Source of the DNA: Sphingomonas natans
GTDB lineage: Bacteria > Pseudomonadota > Alphaproteobacteria > Sphingomonadales > Sphingomonadaceae
Assembly: GCF_030546695.1 (NCBI RefSeq)
Contig: NZ_JAUOTP010000003.1
Coordinates: 372,001 to 436,000, forward strand
Length of the DNA: 64,000 bases
Direction: 5' to 3'
Position numbers and translations under genes: made by a program. Below are positions 56,677 through 64,000 of this stretch, piece by piece; the first letter of the stretch is position 1, and every line of letters starts with the position of its first letter. Under the pieces are notes generated by a model. It worked only from the letters and a program-made list of their open reading frames with translations. It was not told the DNA's origin and searched no databases.

Positions 56677-57474
56677 ATGACCGACGCCCCTCACCTGCTG
56701 GTCGACGAGAGCGATGGCATCCTCATCGCGACTTTCAATCGCCCGGAAAAGTACAATGCCCTCTCCACGTCGCTAATCGGACTGCTTGGCGAAGCCGTCG
56801 AGCATTTCCGGGACACGCCCGCGCTCAAGGTGATGCTCATCCGGGCGACGGGGCGCTATTTCTCCTCGGGCGCCGACCTGAAGGAAGGCGGCGGCGGGGC
56901 GCTTCCGGATACGGGTTCCGGGATCCGGGAAATGCATCGCCGCCTCCGTATGCGGTCCATCTGGGACGAGATCGAGCATATCGAGAAGCCGTTCGTGGTC
57001 GCGCACCAGGGCGCTTGCGTGGGCGGAAGCCTCGAGCTGTCGCTGTCCTGCGACTTCCGGCTCGCGACGGCGTCGGCAAGCTATGCGTTTCCGGAGGCCA
57101 AGTTCGGTGTGCTGCCGGCCACAAACGGCGTTTCGAGGCTGGTGCGCGTCGTGGGCGCACATTGGGCGCGATATCTGATCATGGCCAACAAGCCTGCATC
57201 CGCCGCACAGGCGCTGACGATGGGGCTGGTGCACGAGGTGTTCGACGACGCGACGTTCGAGGAGGATGTCATGGCCTTCTGCCGGCATCTGACCCAGCAG
57301 AATGGCGAGATGATGGGCGCCGCGAAGATCGCGATTGAGCTGGCGCGCGACCTGGGTGCCGACCAGGCGGCCGCGGTCGAGCGCATGGCCAATTCGACGC
57401 TGATGCTCGCGCCTGCCTATCAGGACATGATGAAGCAGCACATCGCAAGCATCGGGAGCAAGAAGCGGGACTGA
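56677..57474 (+). CDS. Enoyl-CoA hydratase/isomerase
   Basis: 265 residues from the ATG at 56677. Oxyanion YFSSGADLKEGGGG, Glu in CVGGSLELSLSCD, second Glu in FPEAKFGVLPATNG. It lies between the ferredoxin and the second P450 in the same direction; probably hydrates an unsaturated CoA ester made by the acyl-CoA dehydrogenase at 60480-61646. Confidence 0.9.
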   Translation: MTDAPHLLVDESDGILIATFNRPEKYNALSTSLIGLLGEAVEHFRDTPALKVMLIRATGRYFSSGADLKEGGGGALPDTGSGIREMHRRLRMRSIWDEIEHIEKPFVVAHQGACVGGSLELSLSCDFRLATASASYAFPEAKFGVLPATNGVSRLVRVVGAHWARYLIMANKPASAAQALTMGLVHEVFDDATFEEDVMAFCRHLTQQNGEMMGAAKIAIELARDLGADQAAAVERMANSTLMLAPAYQDMMKQHIASIGSKKRD

Positions 57475-57570
57475 GCGCGAGGTCAGGCGGCCGTCGCGCG
57501 CGGCTGACCGCGAAGCGCTTCGAACAAGGCGGACGCCCGAACAACCGCCGAGACAATTGCAAAGGACAGG

Positions 57571-58845
57571 ATGATGACCTACCCGAGCACCCTCGATGCC
57601 GTGCGCGTCGATCATCCCGCACCCGACCATGTCCCCCGGGACCGGCTTGTCGATATCCGTTTCGCCCTGGGCGGCGTGCCGAACGACCTCGTCGATCCTT
57701 ATGCGCCGTCAGGCTGGCTTTCAGGGCCCGACATACCGCGCCTGCTGTTCAGTCCGACCGTCCCCGGCGAACCCGGCAACCCGTTCGCCCATCCGGCGGG
57801 CAGCTGGATCGTCACCCATTATGCGGATATCGAGCGGGTCTATTCGGACAATGAGCTGTTCTCGAACAAGGGGACGGCGGAATTCCAGGCGCTGATCGGC
57901 GAGACGTTTCCGTCCATCCCGCTCGCCATCGATCCGCCGGACCATCACAAATATCGCATGTTCCTGATGCCGCATTTCGGCCCGGCCCGGCTGAAGCTGA
58001 TGGACGACGACATGCGCGCACTGGTCAACGAGATGATCGACGGCTTCGCCGATAGGGGCGAGGTCGACATCGCCTGGGATTTCGGTCGCATCTATCCGGT
58101 CCGGATCTTCATGGGCCTGATGGGCTTTCCCCGCGACATGTTCGACCAGTTCCTCGAATGGGAATGGGCGATCCTTCATTCGAACAGCTTCGAACCGATT
58201 GCCGCGGCATTGCGGGGCGTCGTCGACTTCCTGCGCGGTTTCATTTCCGAGAAGGAAAAAGCACCGGATGACAAGCTCGTATCTGCGATCGTTCATGGCA
58301 CGATCGAAGGCCGACCACTGACGGGGGACGAAAAAATCGGGATCGTCTGGTTCCTGTGGCTGGGCGGTCTCGACACGGTTGCGGCGACGATCAGCCAGAT
58401 GTTCCGCCGGATGGCGCTGCAGCCCGACATCCAGGACCGGATCCGTGCCGATCGCGCGCTCATCCCGACCGCGGTCGAGGAATTCCTGCGAACCCAGCCG
58501 ATCCTGAGTTCCGGTCGGCGGGCGAAGCAGGATTTCGAGTGGCACGGCCAGCAGATCAAGGCCGGGGATTCCTTCCAGTGCTTCAACCCTGGCGGCAATT
58601 TCGATCCGGAGCGCTTCGCGGATCCGCGGACCTTTGATCCGGCCCGCAAGCCGAACCGGCACATGACCTTCATTGCAGGCGTGCACATCTGCCTCGGCGC
58701 GCCGCTCGCCCGACGCGAATTGCGGATCCTGCTCGAGGAGTGGTTCCGGCGGATTCCCGCCTTCCGGGTCAAACCGGGCGCGGACACCAGTGTCCATCCC
58801 GGACTTCTGTCCATCCGCAACCTGCCGCTCGTCTGGGACGTCTAA
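57571..58845 (+). CDS. Cytochrome P450, second copy
   Basis: 424 residues. ExxR in VEEFLR (304-307), heme loop FIAGVHICLG with Cys374. The I-helix has GGLDT (265-269) where AGxDT is usual, so the first Gly/Ala is changed but Asp-Thr remain. It is clearly different from the P450 at 54778-56028 and probably attacks another position or intermediate. Confidence 0.95.
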   Translation: MMTYPSTLDAVRVDHPAPDHVPRDRLVDIRFALGGVPNDLVDPYAPSGWLSGPDIPRLLFSPTVPGEPGNPFAHPAGSWIVTHYADIERVYSDNELFSNKGTAEFQALIGETFPSIPLAIDPPDHHKYRMFLMPHFGPARLKLMDDDMRALVNEMIDGFADRGEVDIAWDFGRIYPVRIFMGLMGFPRDMFDQFLEWEWAILHSNSFEPIAAALRGVVDFLRGFISEKEKAPDDKLVSAIVHGTIEGRPLTGDEKIGIVWFLWLGGLDTVAATISQMFRRMALQPDIQDRIRADRALIPTAVEEFLRTQPILSSGRRAKQDFEWHGQQIKAGDSFQCFNPGGNFDPERFADPRTFDPARKPNRHMTFIAGVHICLGAPLARRELRILLEEWFRRIPAFRVKPGADTSVHPGLLSIRNLPLVWDV

Positions 58846-58915
58846 GGGCCGCAGGCCGGCCGGCAATCATATGGCTCGCTGCGGGCGTGCCCGTGACGCG
58901 CCCGCCGCACCTTGC

Positions 58916-60466
58916 CTAGGCCGTTGCGAAGCGCGCGCGCAGCGCCTTCTTGTCGGGCTTGCCCAGCGGGGAGAGCGGGAGCGCGTCGATGAACTCGACC
59001 GTCTTGGGCGCCTGGACTGCCCCCTTCTTTTCACGGACGCTGGCGATCAGGGCGACCGGGTCGACCGTCGCGCCGGCCTCCAAGACCACCACCGCCTTGA
59101 CCGCCTCGCCCCATTTGGGATCCGGCACGCCGATCACGGCGGCGGCACGAACGCCGGGAAATTCCGTCAGCGCGTCCTCGACCTCGCGGGCGAACACATT
59201 GAAGCCGCCGGTGATGATCATGTCCTTCTTGCGATCGACGATCCGCAGGAAGCCGTCGGGGCTGCGCACCGCGACGTCGCCGGTGTGAAGCCAGCCGCCC
59301 TCAAAGACCTTCGCCGTCTCCTCCGGCATGTTCAGATAGCCGCCCATCAACAGCGGGCCGCGCACGCAGATCTCTCCCGGCTGGCCGTCGGCGACCGGCT
59401 GGTTGTCGTCATCAAGCAAAGCAACATGCACAAGCGGCGTCGGACGGCCGCAGCTTGCAAGCCGGATGGGGTCGTCCACGAGATGTTCGTCGCGGCGCAT
59501 GACCGTGACCGACATCGGTGCTTCGGACTGCCCGTAAAACTGGAAGAAGATCGGCCCGAGCTTCCCGATCGCATCCTTCAGGCGCGCGGTCGGGAATGCC
59601 GAGGCGCCATAGAAGATCACCTCAAGGCTCGAGAGATCGAACTCACCGAAACGGGGATGGTCGATTAACGAGATGACCATCGTCGGCACCATCAGGATCG
59701 ACGTGATCCGGTGCTCCTCGATCGCCTGCATGACGCCGACCGGATCGAAGCCGGGGAGGACGACCATCGTTCCGCCATTCATGAGGATCGACGTGAGCAC
59801 GGCCGCGCCCGAGTGGCTCAGCGGCGCGCAGATCAGGTGGCGGACTTCCTTGGGCCATTCCCACGTCATCTGCTGGATATAGGCCGACGTCGCCGCCGAC
59901 GCCTGCGTGACCATGATGCCCTTGGGCTTGCCGGTCGTGCCGCCCGAGTAAGCGATGCGCATCAGGTCGGACGGCTTCGTCGCGGGTGCGGCAAGCGCCC
60001 GGGGCGAGAAGGCCCGGGCCGCGTCGAGAACGTCCTGGCCGGTGCCGCCCTCCCCCATAGAAAAGATGTGCCGCAGGCCGGGCGCCCGCGCCTTCAGCGC
60101 GATCGCAACCTCTTCATAATGGACCGGATCATAGACCAGCGTATCGATGCCGGCATCTTCGAGGACATAGAGATAGTCCTCGAGCGCGCCCATCGGATGA
60201 AGCGCGGTCAAGACGATGCCGGCAAAGCTCATCCCGTTGTTGACCGCGAGAAGATCGAGCCGATTGCGCGCCAGCACCGCAGCGCGCTTCGGGGCAGGGT
60301 CGAGCGTTCGAAAAAACTGCTCGATCCGACTGATGCCGTCGGACAGTGCGCCGGCCGTCAGTCGTTCGCCGCCTTCGCCTATCGCGACGAGGCGATCGCG
60401 ATCACGGCCGAGCGCCGCTGCGATCAGGTCGCCAATATGCGTCGGTTGCCGCAAAAGGTCAGTCAT
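58916..60466 (-). CDS. Acyl-CoA synthetase (AMP-forming)
   Basis: 516 residues. ANL motifs: RIAYSGGTTGKPKGIMV (P-loop with SGG instead of TSG), FFQFYGQSEAPM, RIVDRKKDMIITGGFNVFA, and the catalytic Lys in SPLGKPDKKAL. It activates a carboxylic acid of the pathway as CoA ester. First gene of a three-gene run with the acyl-CoA dehydrogenase (13 bases) and the reductase (35 bases). Confidence 0.93.
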   Translation of the reverse strand: MTDLLRQPTHIGDLIAAALGRDRDRLVAIGEGGERLTAGALSDGISRIEQFFRTLDPAPKRAAVLARNRLDLLAVNNGMSFAGIVLTALHPMGALEDYLYVLEDAGIDTLVYDPVHYEEVAIALKARAPGLRHIFSMGEGGTGQDVLDAARAFSPRALAAPATKPSDLMRIAYSGGTTGKPKGIMVTQASAATSAYIQQMTWEWPKEVRHLICAPLSHSGAAVLTSILMNGGTMVVLPGFDPVGVMQAIEEHRITSILMVPTMVISLIDHPRFGEFDLSSLEVIFYGASAFPTARLKDAIGKLGPIFFQFYGQSEAPMSVTVMRRDEHLVDDPIRLASCGRPTPLVHVALLDDDNQPVADGQPGEICVRGPLLMGGYLNMPEETAKVFEGGWLHTGDVAVRSPDGFLRIVDRKKDMIITGGFNVFAREVEDALTEFPGVRAAAVIGVPDPKWGEAVKAVVVLEAGATVDPVALIASVREKKGAVQAPKTVEFIDALPLSPLGKPDKKALRARFATA

Positions 60467-60479
60467 CGAGCCGGTTCCT

Positions 60480-61646
60480 TCAGGCTGCGGGCGGCTGGAG
60501 ATAGGGTTTGCCGTAGATCAGCTGGTTGGCGATGATTGCGTAATGCATCTCGGACGCCCCCTCCGCGATCGTCTTGGCGACGGCGTCGCGCAGGAAGCGG
60601 TTCACGCCGGTTGAATCCATGATCCCGCTGCCGCCCCACAGCCGCAGGAGCTTGGTGCAGATGTCGACCGCGGTATCGCCGATCCAGGCCTTGCAGACGC
60701 TGCCCATCCCCGCTGCCATCGTGCCGTTTTCGAGGGCGCGGGCATTTTCGTAGAGCAGTGCCCGGCCCGCCGAGAGCCGCGCATGGGATTCGGCGAGCCA
60801 ATAGCTGACCGGCTGCAAGTCCCCCATATGCTTGCCGTAAAGCTTGCGCTCCTTAACCTGCTCGAGCGTCCGGTCGAGCATGCCCTGCGCGCAGCCGAGC
60901 GAAGTCGCCGCATGGGCCAGCACGTTGGCATGGTTGGCCGCGCGGTGGGCGATACCGCCGGTCAGCACGTCGCCCAGGATGCGATCCTTGGTGATACGGA
61001 TATTGTTGAACGAGATCGGGCCGGTGTTCGTCCCGCGCCAGCCGAGCTTGTGCTCGTAGGGCGCGATTTCGAAGCCCTCATCCTCTGCCTCGACGATGAT
61101 GCAGCCATAGCCTTCCTCGCCGGCATGGTTCTTGGTCTTGCACATGACCAGATAGGTCTTGGCTGACGCCTGGGTACAGAAGAGCTTCGAACCGTCGAGG
61201 CGCCAGCCGTCGCCGTCCGGCTCAAGCTTGGTCAGATGCGAGGGAATGTTCGCGGCACCGGCGGGCTCGCTTTGCGAATAAGCGATCACGCGCTCGCCGC
61301 TGGCCGACAGCGGGAGCATGCGCTGCTTTTGATCCTCGGTGCCGAGGATCTCGACTGTTTTCGGGCAGAGCACCATCTGGACAGTCAGCGCGCCGGCGAA
61401 GGCCGGGCTGGCCTTGGCGATTTCCTCGCTGACGAGGCAGACCGAGACCATGTCCGCGCCCGACCCGCCATAATCGGGCGAGGTGTACAGACCGAACAGG
61501 CCGAGATCGGCCGCGGCCTTGGTCAGGCCGTCAGGCGTCGCCTCGTCGCGGTCGATCTGCTGCGCGAGCGGCTCCACCTCCTTGCGCGCGAACGTGGCGG
61601 CCATGTCCCGCAGCGCCCGTTGATCGTCTGTCAGCCAATCGAACAT
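60480..61646 (-). CDS. Acyl-CoA dehydrogenase
   Basis: 388 residues. AYSQSEPAGAANIPSHLT (FAD loop), FCTQASAKTYLVM, WRGTNTGPISFNNI, and the C-terminal LWGGSGIMDSTGVNRFLRD. The usual EGT catalytic segment is replaced by IMDSTGVN, so the base may be elsewhere as in other short-branched or steroid-type dehydrogenases. It makes an alpha-beta unsaturated CoA ester. Confidence 0.9.
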   Translation of the reverse strand: MFDWLTDDQRALRDMAATFARKEVEPLAQQIDRDEATPDGLTKAAADLGLFGLYTSPDYGGSGADMVSVCLVSEEIAKASPAFAGALTVQMVLCPKTVEILGTEDQKQRMLPLSASGERVIAYSQSEPAGAANIPSHLTKLEPDGDGWRLDGSKLFCTQASAKTYLVMCKTKNHAGEEGYGCIIVEAEDEGFEIAPYEHKLGWRGTNTGPISFNNIRITKDRILGDVLTGGIAHRAANHANVLAHAATSLGCAQGMLDRTLEQVKERKLYGKHMGDLQPVSYWLAESHARLSAGRALLYENARALENGTMAAGMGSVCKAWIGDTAVDICTKLLRLWGGSGIMDSTGVNRFLRDAVAKTIAEGASEMHYAIIANQLIYGKPYLQPPAA

Positions 61647-61681
61647 GTGCCTCTCCTCGCCGGTGCCGGCCTTCTGTTTTG

Positions 61682-63703
61682 TTAGATGTGACGGGCCAGG
61701 TAGGCGGCCTCGTGGATGGCGTTGCCGTAGGAGCGCGGGATGCGGGCATCGCCGACGACCTGGACGCGCAGACCGCTTCCCAGCAAGTCGCGCGAGAGAG
61801 GGTCATAGGCGACGCGCCCCGGGGCGACGACCAGCGCCCCGAAGGACGCGGTTTCCTCGCGCCCATCGGCATTGCGCAAGGTCGCGGCTTTATCGGTGAC
61901 GCGCACGAGCGTCACGCCCTGTTCGACCGCCAGACCATCCTGCCCCGCCCAGCGCAGAACCGGCCGCGCGCGCGACCCGATATAGGCGGCCGGCACGAAG
62001 GCGGGCGCGGGGTCGATGAGCCGGACCTGATAACCGGAGCGGACCAGATCCAAAGCTAGCTCGATCCCCTCGCCTGAACCCCAGATCAGGACCGGTTGCG
62101 CCTTGTCGAGGCTCGTCTTGCCCGACAGCACGTCATCGATCGGCATCGCGGCACCGGAGGCAAGCGCCTCGTCCAGGCCCTCGATCACCGGCAAAGCGGG
62201 CTTCGCTCCGGTGGCGATCACGACGACGTCAGGCTTCTCGCCCTTGAGGAAGTCCGCCGTCACGGTCTGGTTGAGCTTCACGGAAATGCCGTGCTTGGCG
62301 ACCATCAGCTTGTGCCAGTCGGGCTGGTAGGCGATCTGCTCCATGTTCGGAAGGTTCTTGTAATTGCCGGCCCAGGCCATGACGCCACCGAGCTGGTCGC
62401 CCGCTTCGTAGATGGTCACGTCATGCCCGATCTGATGGGCGGTGATGGCATATTCCATGCCGCCGGAGCCGCCTCCGACGATGGCGACCTTCTTGGGATC
62501 GAGCGTCTTGGTCAGCGCATAGTCGCGATTGCGGCCGAAGGTGGCATTCTGTGCCGAACCCGCAATACCCTTGGCGAAGATGTTGCCCGTCATCAGCGAG
62601 GCGCCGGTCCGGGTCGACTTGCGGATCTCGTTCTCGCGCCCTTCGGCGATCTTGCGCGGGAAATCGGGATCGTCGAGCGACTGGCGACAGGAGGCATAGA
62701 AATCGGCCGCGCCATCCGCGATCATGGCGCGCATCTGGTCGGGCGTGTTGACGTTGCACGACCCCATCAGCGGCATGTCGATGCCCCTGGCCTGGAGGCC
62801 TTCGCGCAGATGCTTGATGTAAGGGAGCGCCACCATGTTCGGCACGTAGAAGCCGCCGCCGATGACCTCGCCGGACGAGACTTCCGGATCGCGGTTCTTG
62901 GCCGGCAGCATCGAGCCGAAGGTGCAGTCCAGAGCGTCGATGCCGAGGTCATGCAGGCGCGTCGCATAATGCTCGATGAAATAATCGACGTCGTATCCGC
63001 CCTCGAAATTCTCATCGCACACCAGGCGCGGGATCTGCGGATAATCCTTTCCGCACAGTTCCTGGGCGCGCAGGACGATCTCCTCGCAGAACAGGAACCG
63101 ATCCTGATATTTGTCGTTGCGCCCCTGATTTTCGAGCAGTGACAAGGTCACGTGCGGCAGCGAGCCGTGACAGAAGTGATAGGAGACATAGTCATAACCG
63201 GCTTCCTTGGCGCGGCGCGCGGCCTGCCCGAAGCATTCGACGATATCTTCATATTCCTCGGTCGGAACGACGCCCGGCTCGGGATTGCCGATCGGATATT
63301 TGCCGGAAGGTCCCCATGAGACGGTGCCGGGGATCCAGCCCTTGCCGGGCTCGATCGGGAATGTCGCGCCGACTCCGGGAATGAGGCCGCCGTAGAAGAG
63401 CTGAATGCCGGCCAGCGCCCCGTTATTGTGAATGACCTCGACGATCTCGCGATGGCTGATCGTGTAGGTGTCATCGTAGAAGCCGAGCATCCGCTCGTTG
63501 ATCAGGCCATCCCAGCGAACGCAGGTGGCGCCCACGCACACCGCGCCATAGCCGCCGGCGGCGAGCGCCTCATAGGCACCGACTGCCTGGCGGGTCGCGT
63601 ATCCGCGTTCATCGGACATGTTCAGCGTCGTGGGCGCGTGGACGATGCGATTCTTGAAGGTGAGATTCTTCGTCTGGAACGGCTGCATCAAGGGGTCGGT
63701 CAC
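61682..63703 (-). CDS. Two-domain FMN/FAD oxidoreductase (2,4-dienoyl-CoA reductase-like) without Fe-S cysteines
   Basis: 673 residues from a GTG. The N-terminal half is an old-yellow-enzyme barrel (FKNRIVHAPTTLNMSD, HxxHG as HFCHGSLPHVTLSLL, GRNDKYQDR), the C-terminal half a FAD/NAD domain (VAIVGGGSGGMEYAITAHQIGHDV, VVIATGAKPALP, RVQVVGDA). In FadH-type enzymes a 4Fe-4S site C-x2-C-x3-C-x11-C links them; here the region reads ASCRQSLDDPDF...RKSTRTGASLMTG with only one Cys. It probably reduces a double bond, with a changed electron path. Confidence 0.9.
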   Translation of the reverse strand: MTDPLMQPFQTKNLTFKNRIVHAPTTLNMSDERGYATRQAVGAYEALAAGGYGAVCVGATCVRWDGLINERMLGFYDDTYTISHREIVEVIHNNGALAGIQLFYGGLIPGVGATFPIEPGKGWIPGTVSWGPSGKYPIGNPEPGVVPTEEYEDIVECFGQAARRAKEAGYDYVSYHFCHGSLPHVTLSLLENQGRNDKYQDRFLFCEEIVLRAQELCGKDYPQIPRLVCDENFEGGYDVDYFIEHYATRLHDLGIDALDCTFGSMLPAKNRDPEVSSGEVIGGGFYVPNMVALPYIKHLREGLQARGIDMPLMGSCNVNTPDQMRAMIADGAADFYASCRQSLDDPDFPRKIAEGRENEIRKSTRTGASLMTGNIFAKGIAGSAQNATFGRNRDYALTKTLDPKKVAIVGGGSGGMEYAITAHQIGHDVTIYEAGDQLGGVMAWAGNYKNLPNMEQIAYQPDWHKLMVAKHGISVKLNQTVTADFLKGEKPDVVVIATGAKPALPVIEGLDEALASGAAMPIDDVLSGKTSLDKAQPVLIWGSGEGIELALDLVRSGYQVRLIDPAPAFVPAAYIGSRARPVLRWAGQDGLAVEQGVTLVRVTDKAATLRNADGREETASFGALVVAPGRVAYDPLSRDLLGSGLRVQVVGDARIPRSYGNAIHEAAYLARHI

Positions 63704-63759
63704 GATGATCTCTCCGATGGCAGGCGGGCCCTAAGAGCAAAACCGCCTCTTTCCGACAC

Positions 63760-63798
63760 CATGTCGAGACTTCGTCAGAAGGTCAATCTATCGACATG
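63760..63798. promoter_or_regulatory. Inverted repeat in the divergent promoter region
   Basis: CATGTCGA at 63760-63767 and TCGACATG at 63791-63798 are perfect inverted copies 23 bases apart, between the reductase and the TetR gene. It may be the operator of that TetR protein, though the spacing is longer than usual. Confidence 0.4.
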
Positions 63799-63825
63799 AC
63801 GGGCGTGCTCTGTAAGAAGCAGTGA

Positions 63826-64000
63826 ATGCTCGATCCCTCCGACGTTGAACCCGCACCGCCGTCGCTCCAGCAGGCGCGCAAGGCGTTTGCGCGCGGTCAC
63901 ATCTGCGATGCGGCGCGCGATCTCTTCTTCCGGCACGGCTATGCGGCGACGACCTTCGAGCAGATTGCAAAGGCGGCCGGCACGCGGCGCACGACGCTGT
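63826..64000 (+). CDS. TetR-family regulator (partial, cut by window end)
   Basis: 58 codons are visible from the ATG at 63826. After a short Pro-rich leader the sequence ICDAARDLFFRHGYAATTFEQIAKAAGT and RRTTL is the TetR helix-turn-helix. The ligand domain lies outside the window. Divergent from the acyl-CoA ligase/dehydrogenase/reductase run, so it probably regulates it in response to a pathway intermediate. Confidence 0.88.
   Translation, partial: MLDPSDVEPAPPSLQQARKAFARGHICDAARDLFFRHGYAATTFEQIAKAAGTRRTTL

Noticed and set aside
1-64000. CRISPR array
   Set aside because: No regularly spaced direct repeats of 20-40 bases with unique spacers were found; no cas gene motif was seen.
1-64000. 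tRNA or rRNA genes
   Set aside because: I looked for GTTCRANNC T-loop patterns with matching stems; the few GGTTCGA matches (near 20464 and 28735) lack the rest of a tRNA.
1-64000. Insertion sequences
   Set aside because: No transposase motif and no terminal inverted repeats with target duplication were found, although the decayed regions make past insertions likely.

Overview
The window is GC-rich alphaproteobacterial DNA, most likely from a sphingomonad (Sphingomonas/Sphingobium/Novosphingobium group). This rests on the F-type tra module of the kind found on sphingomonad plasmids, the TonB receptor style, and the density of CoA-thioester catabolic genes. No rRNA, tRNA or replication gene is visible, so I cannot say whether it is chromosome, integrated element or large plasmid.

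Layout. (1) 1-5.1 kb: the start of an F-type conjugation operon on the minus strand (traA-traL-traE-traK-traB, traB cut by the window edge), two small regulator-like genes, a small membrane protein and a secreted lytic transglycosylase. A cluster of TGCGCA palindromes spaced about one helical turn lies between traA and the first regulator-like gene. (2) 5.5-12.2 kb: an eroded accessory zone with a frameshifted ssb, a vapBC pair whose toxin carries an odd tail, the ghost of an AbiE toxin-antitoxin pair, a DUF899 gene, and a ferredoxin-reductase pseudogene with two in-frame stops joined to an alpha/beta-hydrolase fragment. (3) 12.5-23.2 kb: CoA-ester genes (SDR, HpcH-type lyase, MaoC hydratase, thiolase) lie on both sides of a sulfate-activation operon (cysD-cysNC-cysQ) and a P4-type integrase, followed by an intact ferredoxin reductase. 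(4) 23.7-26.7 kb: the three-gene proton-translocating transhydrogenase pntAA-pntAB-pntB. (5) 27-36 kb: decayed sequence (AAA ATPase, nuclease and LuxR remnants) around a TonB receptor, an enoyl-CoA isomerase-like gene, a secreted tyrosine phosphatase and a SnoaL-like protein. (6) 36.1-41.2 kb: a malonate module, with madL-madM-matR diverging from matA-matB. (7) 41.4-46.9 kb: a distal valine-degradation operon (mmsA, acyl-CoA dehydrogenase, 3-hydroxyisobutyryl-CoA hydrolase, enoyl-CoA hydratase, mmsB). (8) 47-64 kb: a large uncharacterised catabolic island with two cytochromes P450, a 3Fe-4S ferredoxin, a thiolase-fold protein without the thiolase cysteine next to a DUF35 partner, DUF2889 and DUF3237 proteins, an amidohydrolase, an MFS transporter, two crotonases, an SDR, an acyl-CoA ligase, an acyl-CoA dehydrogenase, an old-yellow-enzyme-like reductase and a divergent TetR regulator.

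How the parts fit. Region 8 reads as a peripheral pathway. P450s hydroxylate a hydrophobic substrate, the ligase makes a CoA ester, the dehydrogenase and crotonases add a hydroxyl, and the thiolase-fold/DUF35 pair cleaves by retro-aldol chemistry. Products such as propionyl-, isobutyryl- or malonyl-type CoA esters could feed regions 6 and 7. Sulfate activation and NADPH supply are general functions. The substrate of region 8 cannot be told from sequence alone, and it is the best candidate here for an undescribed system.
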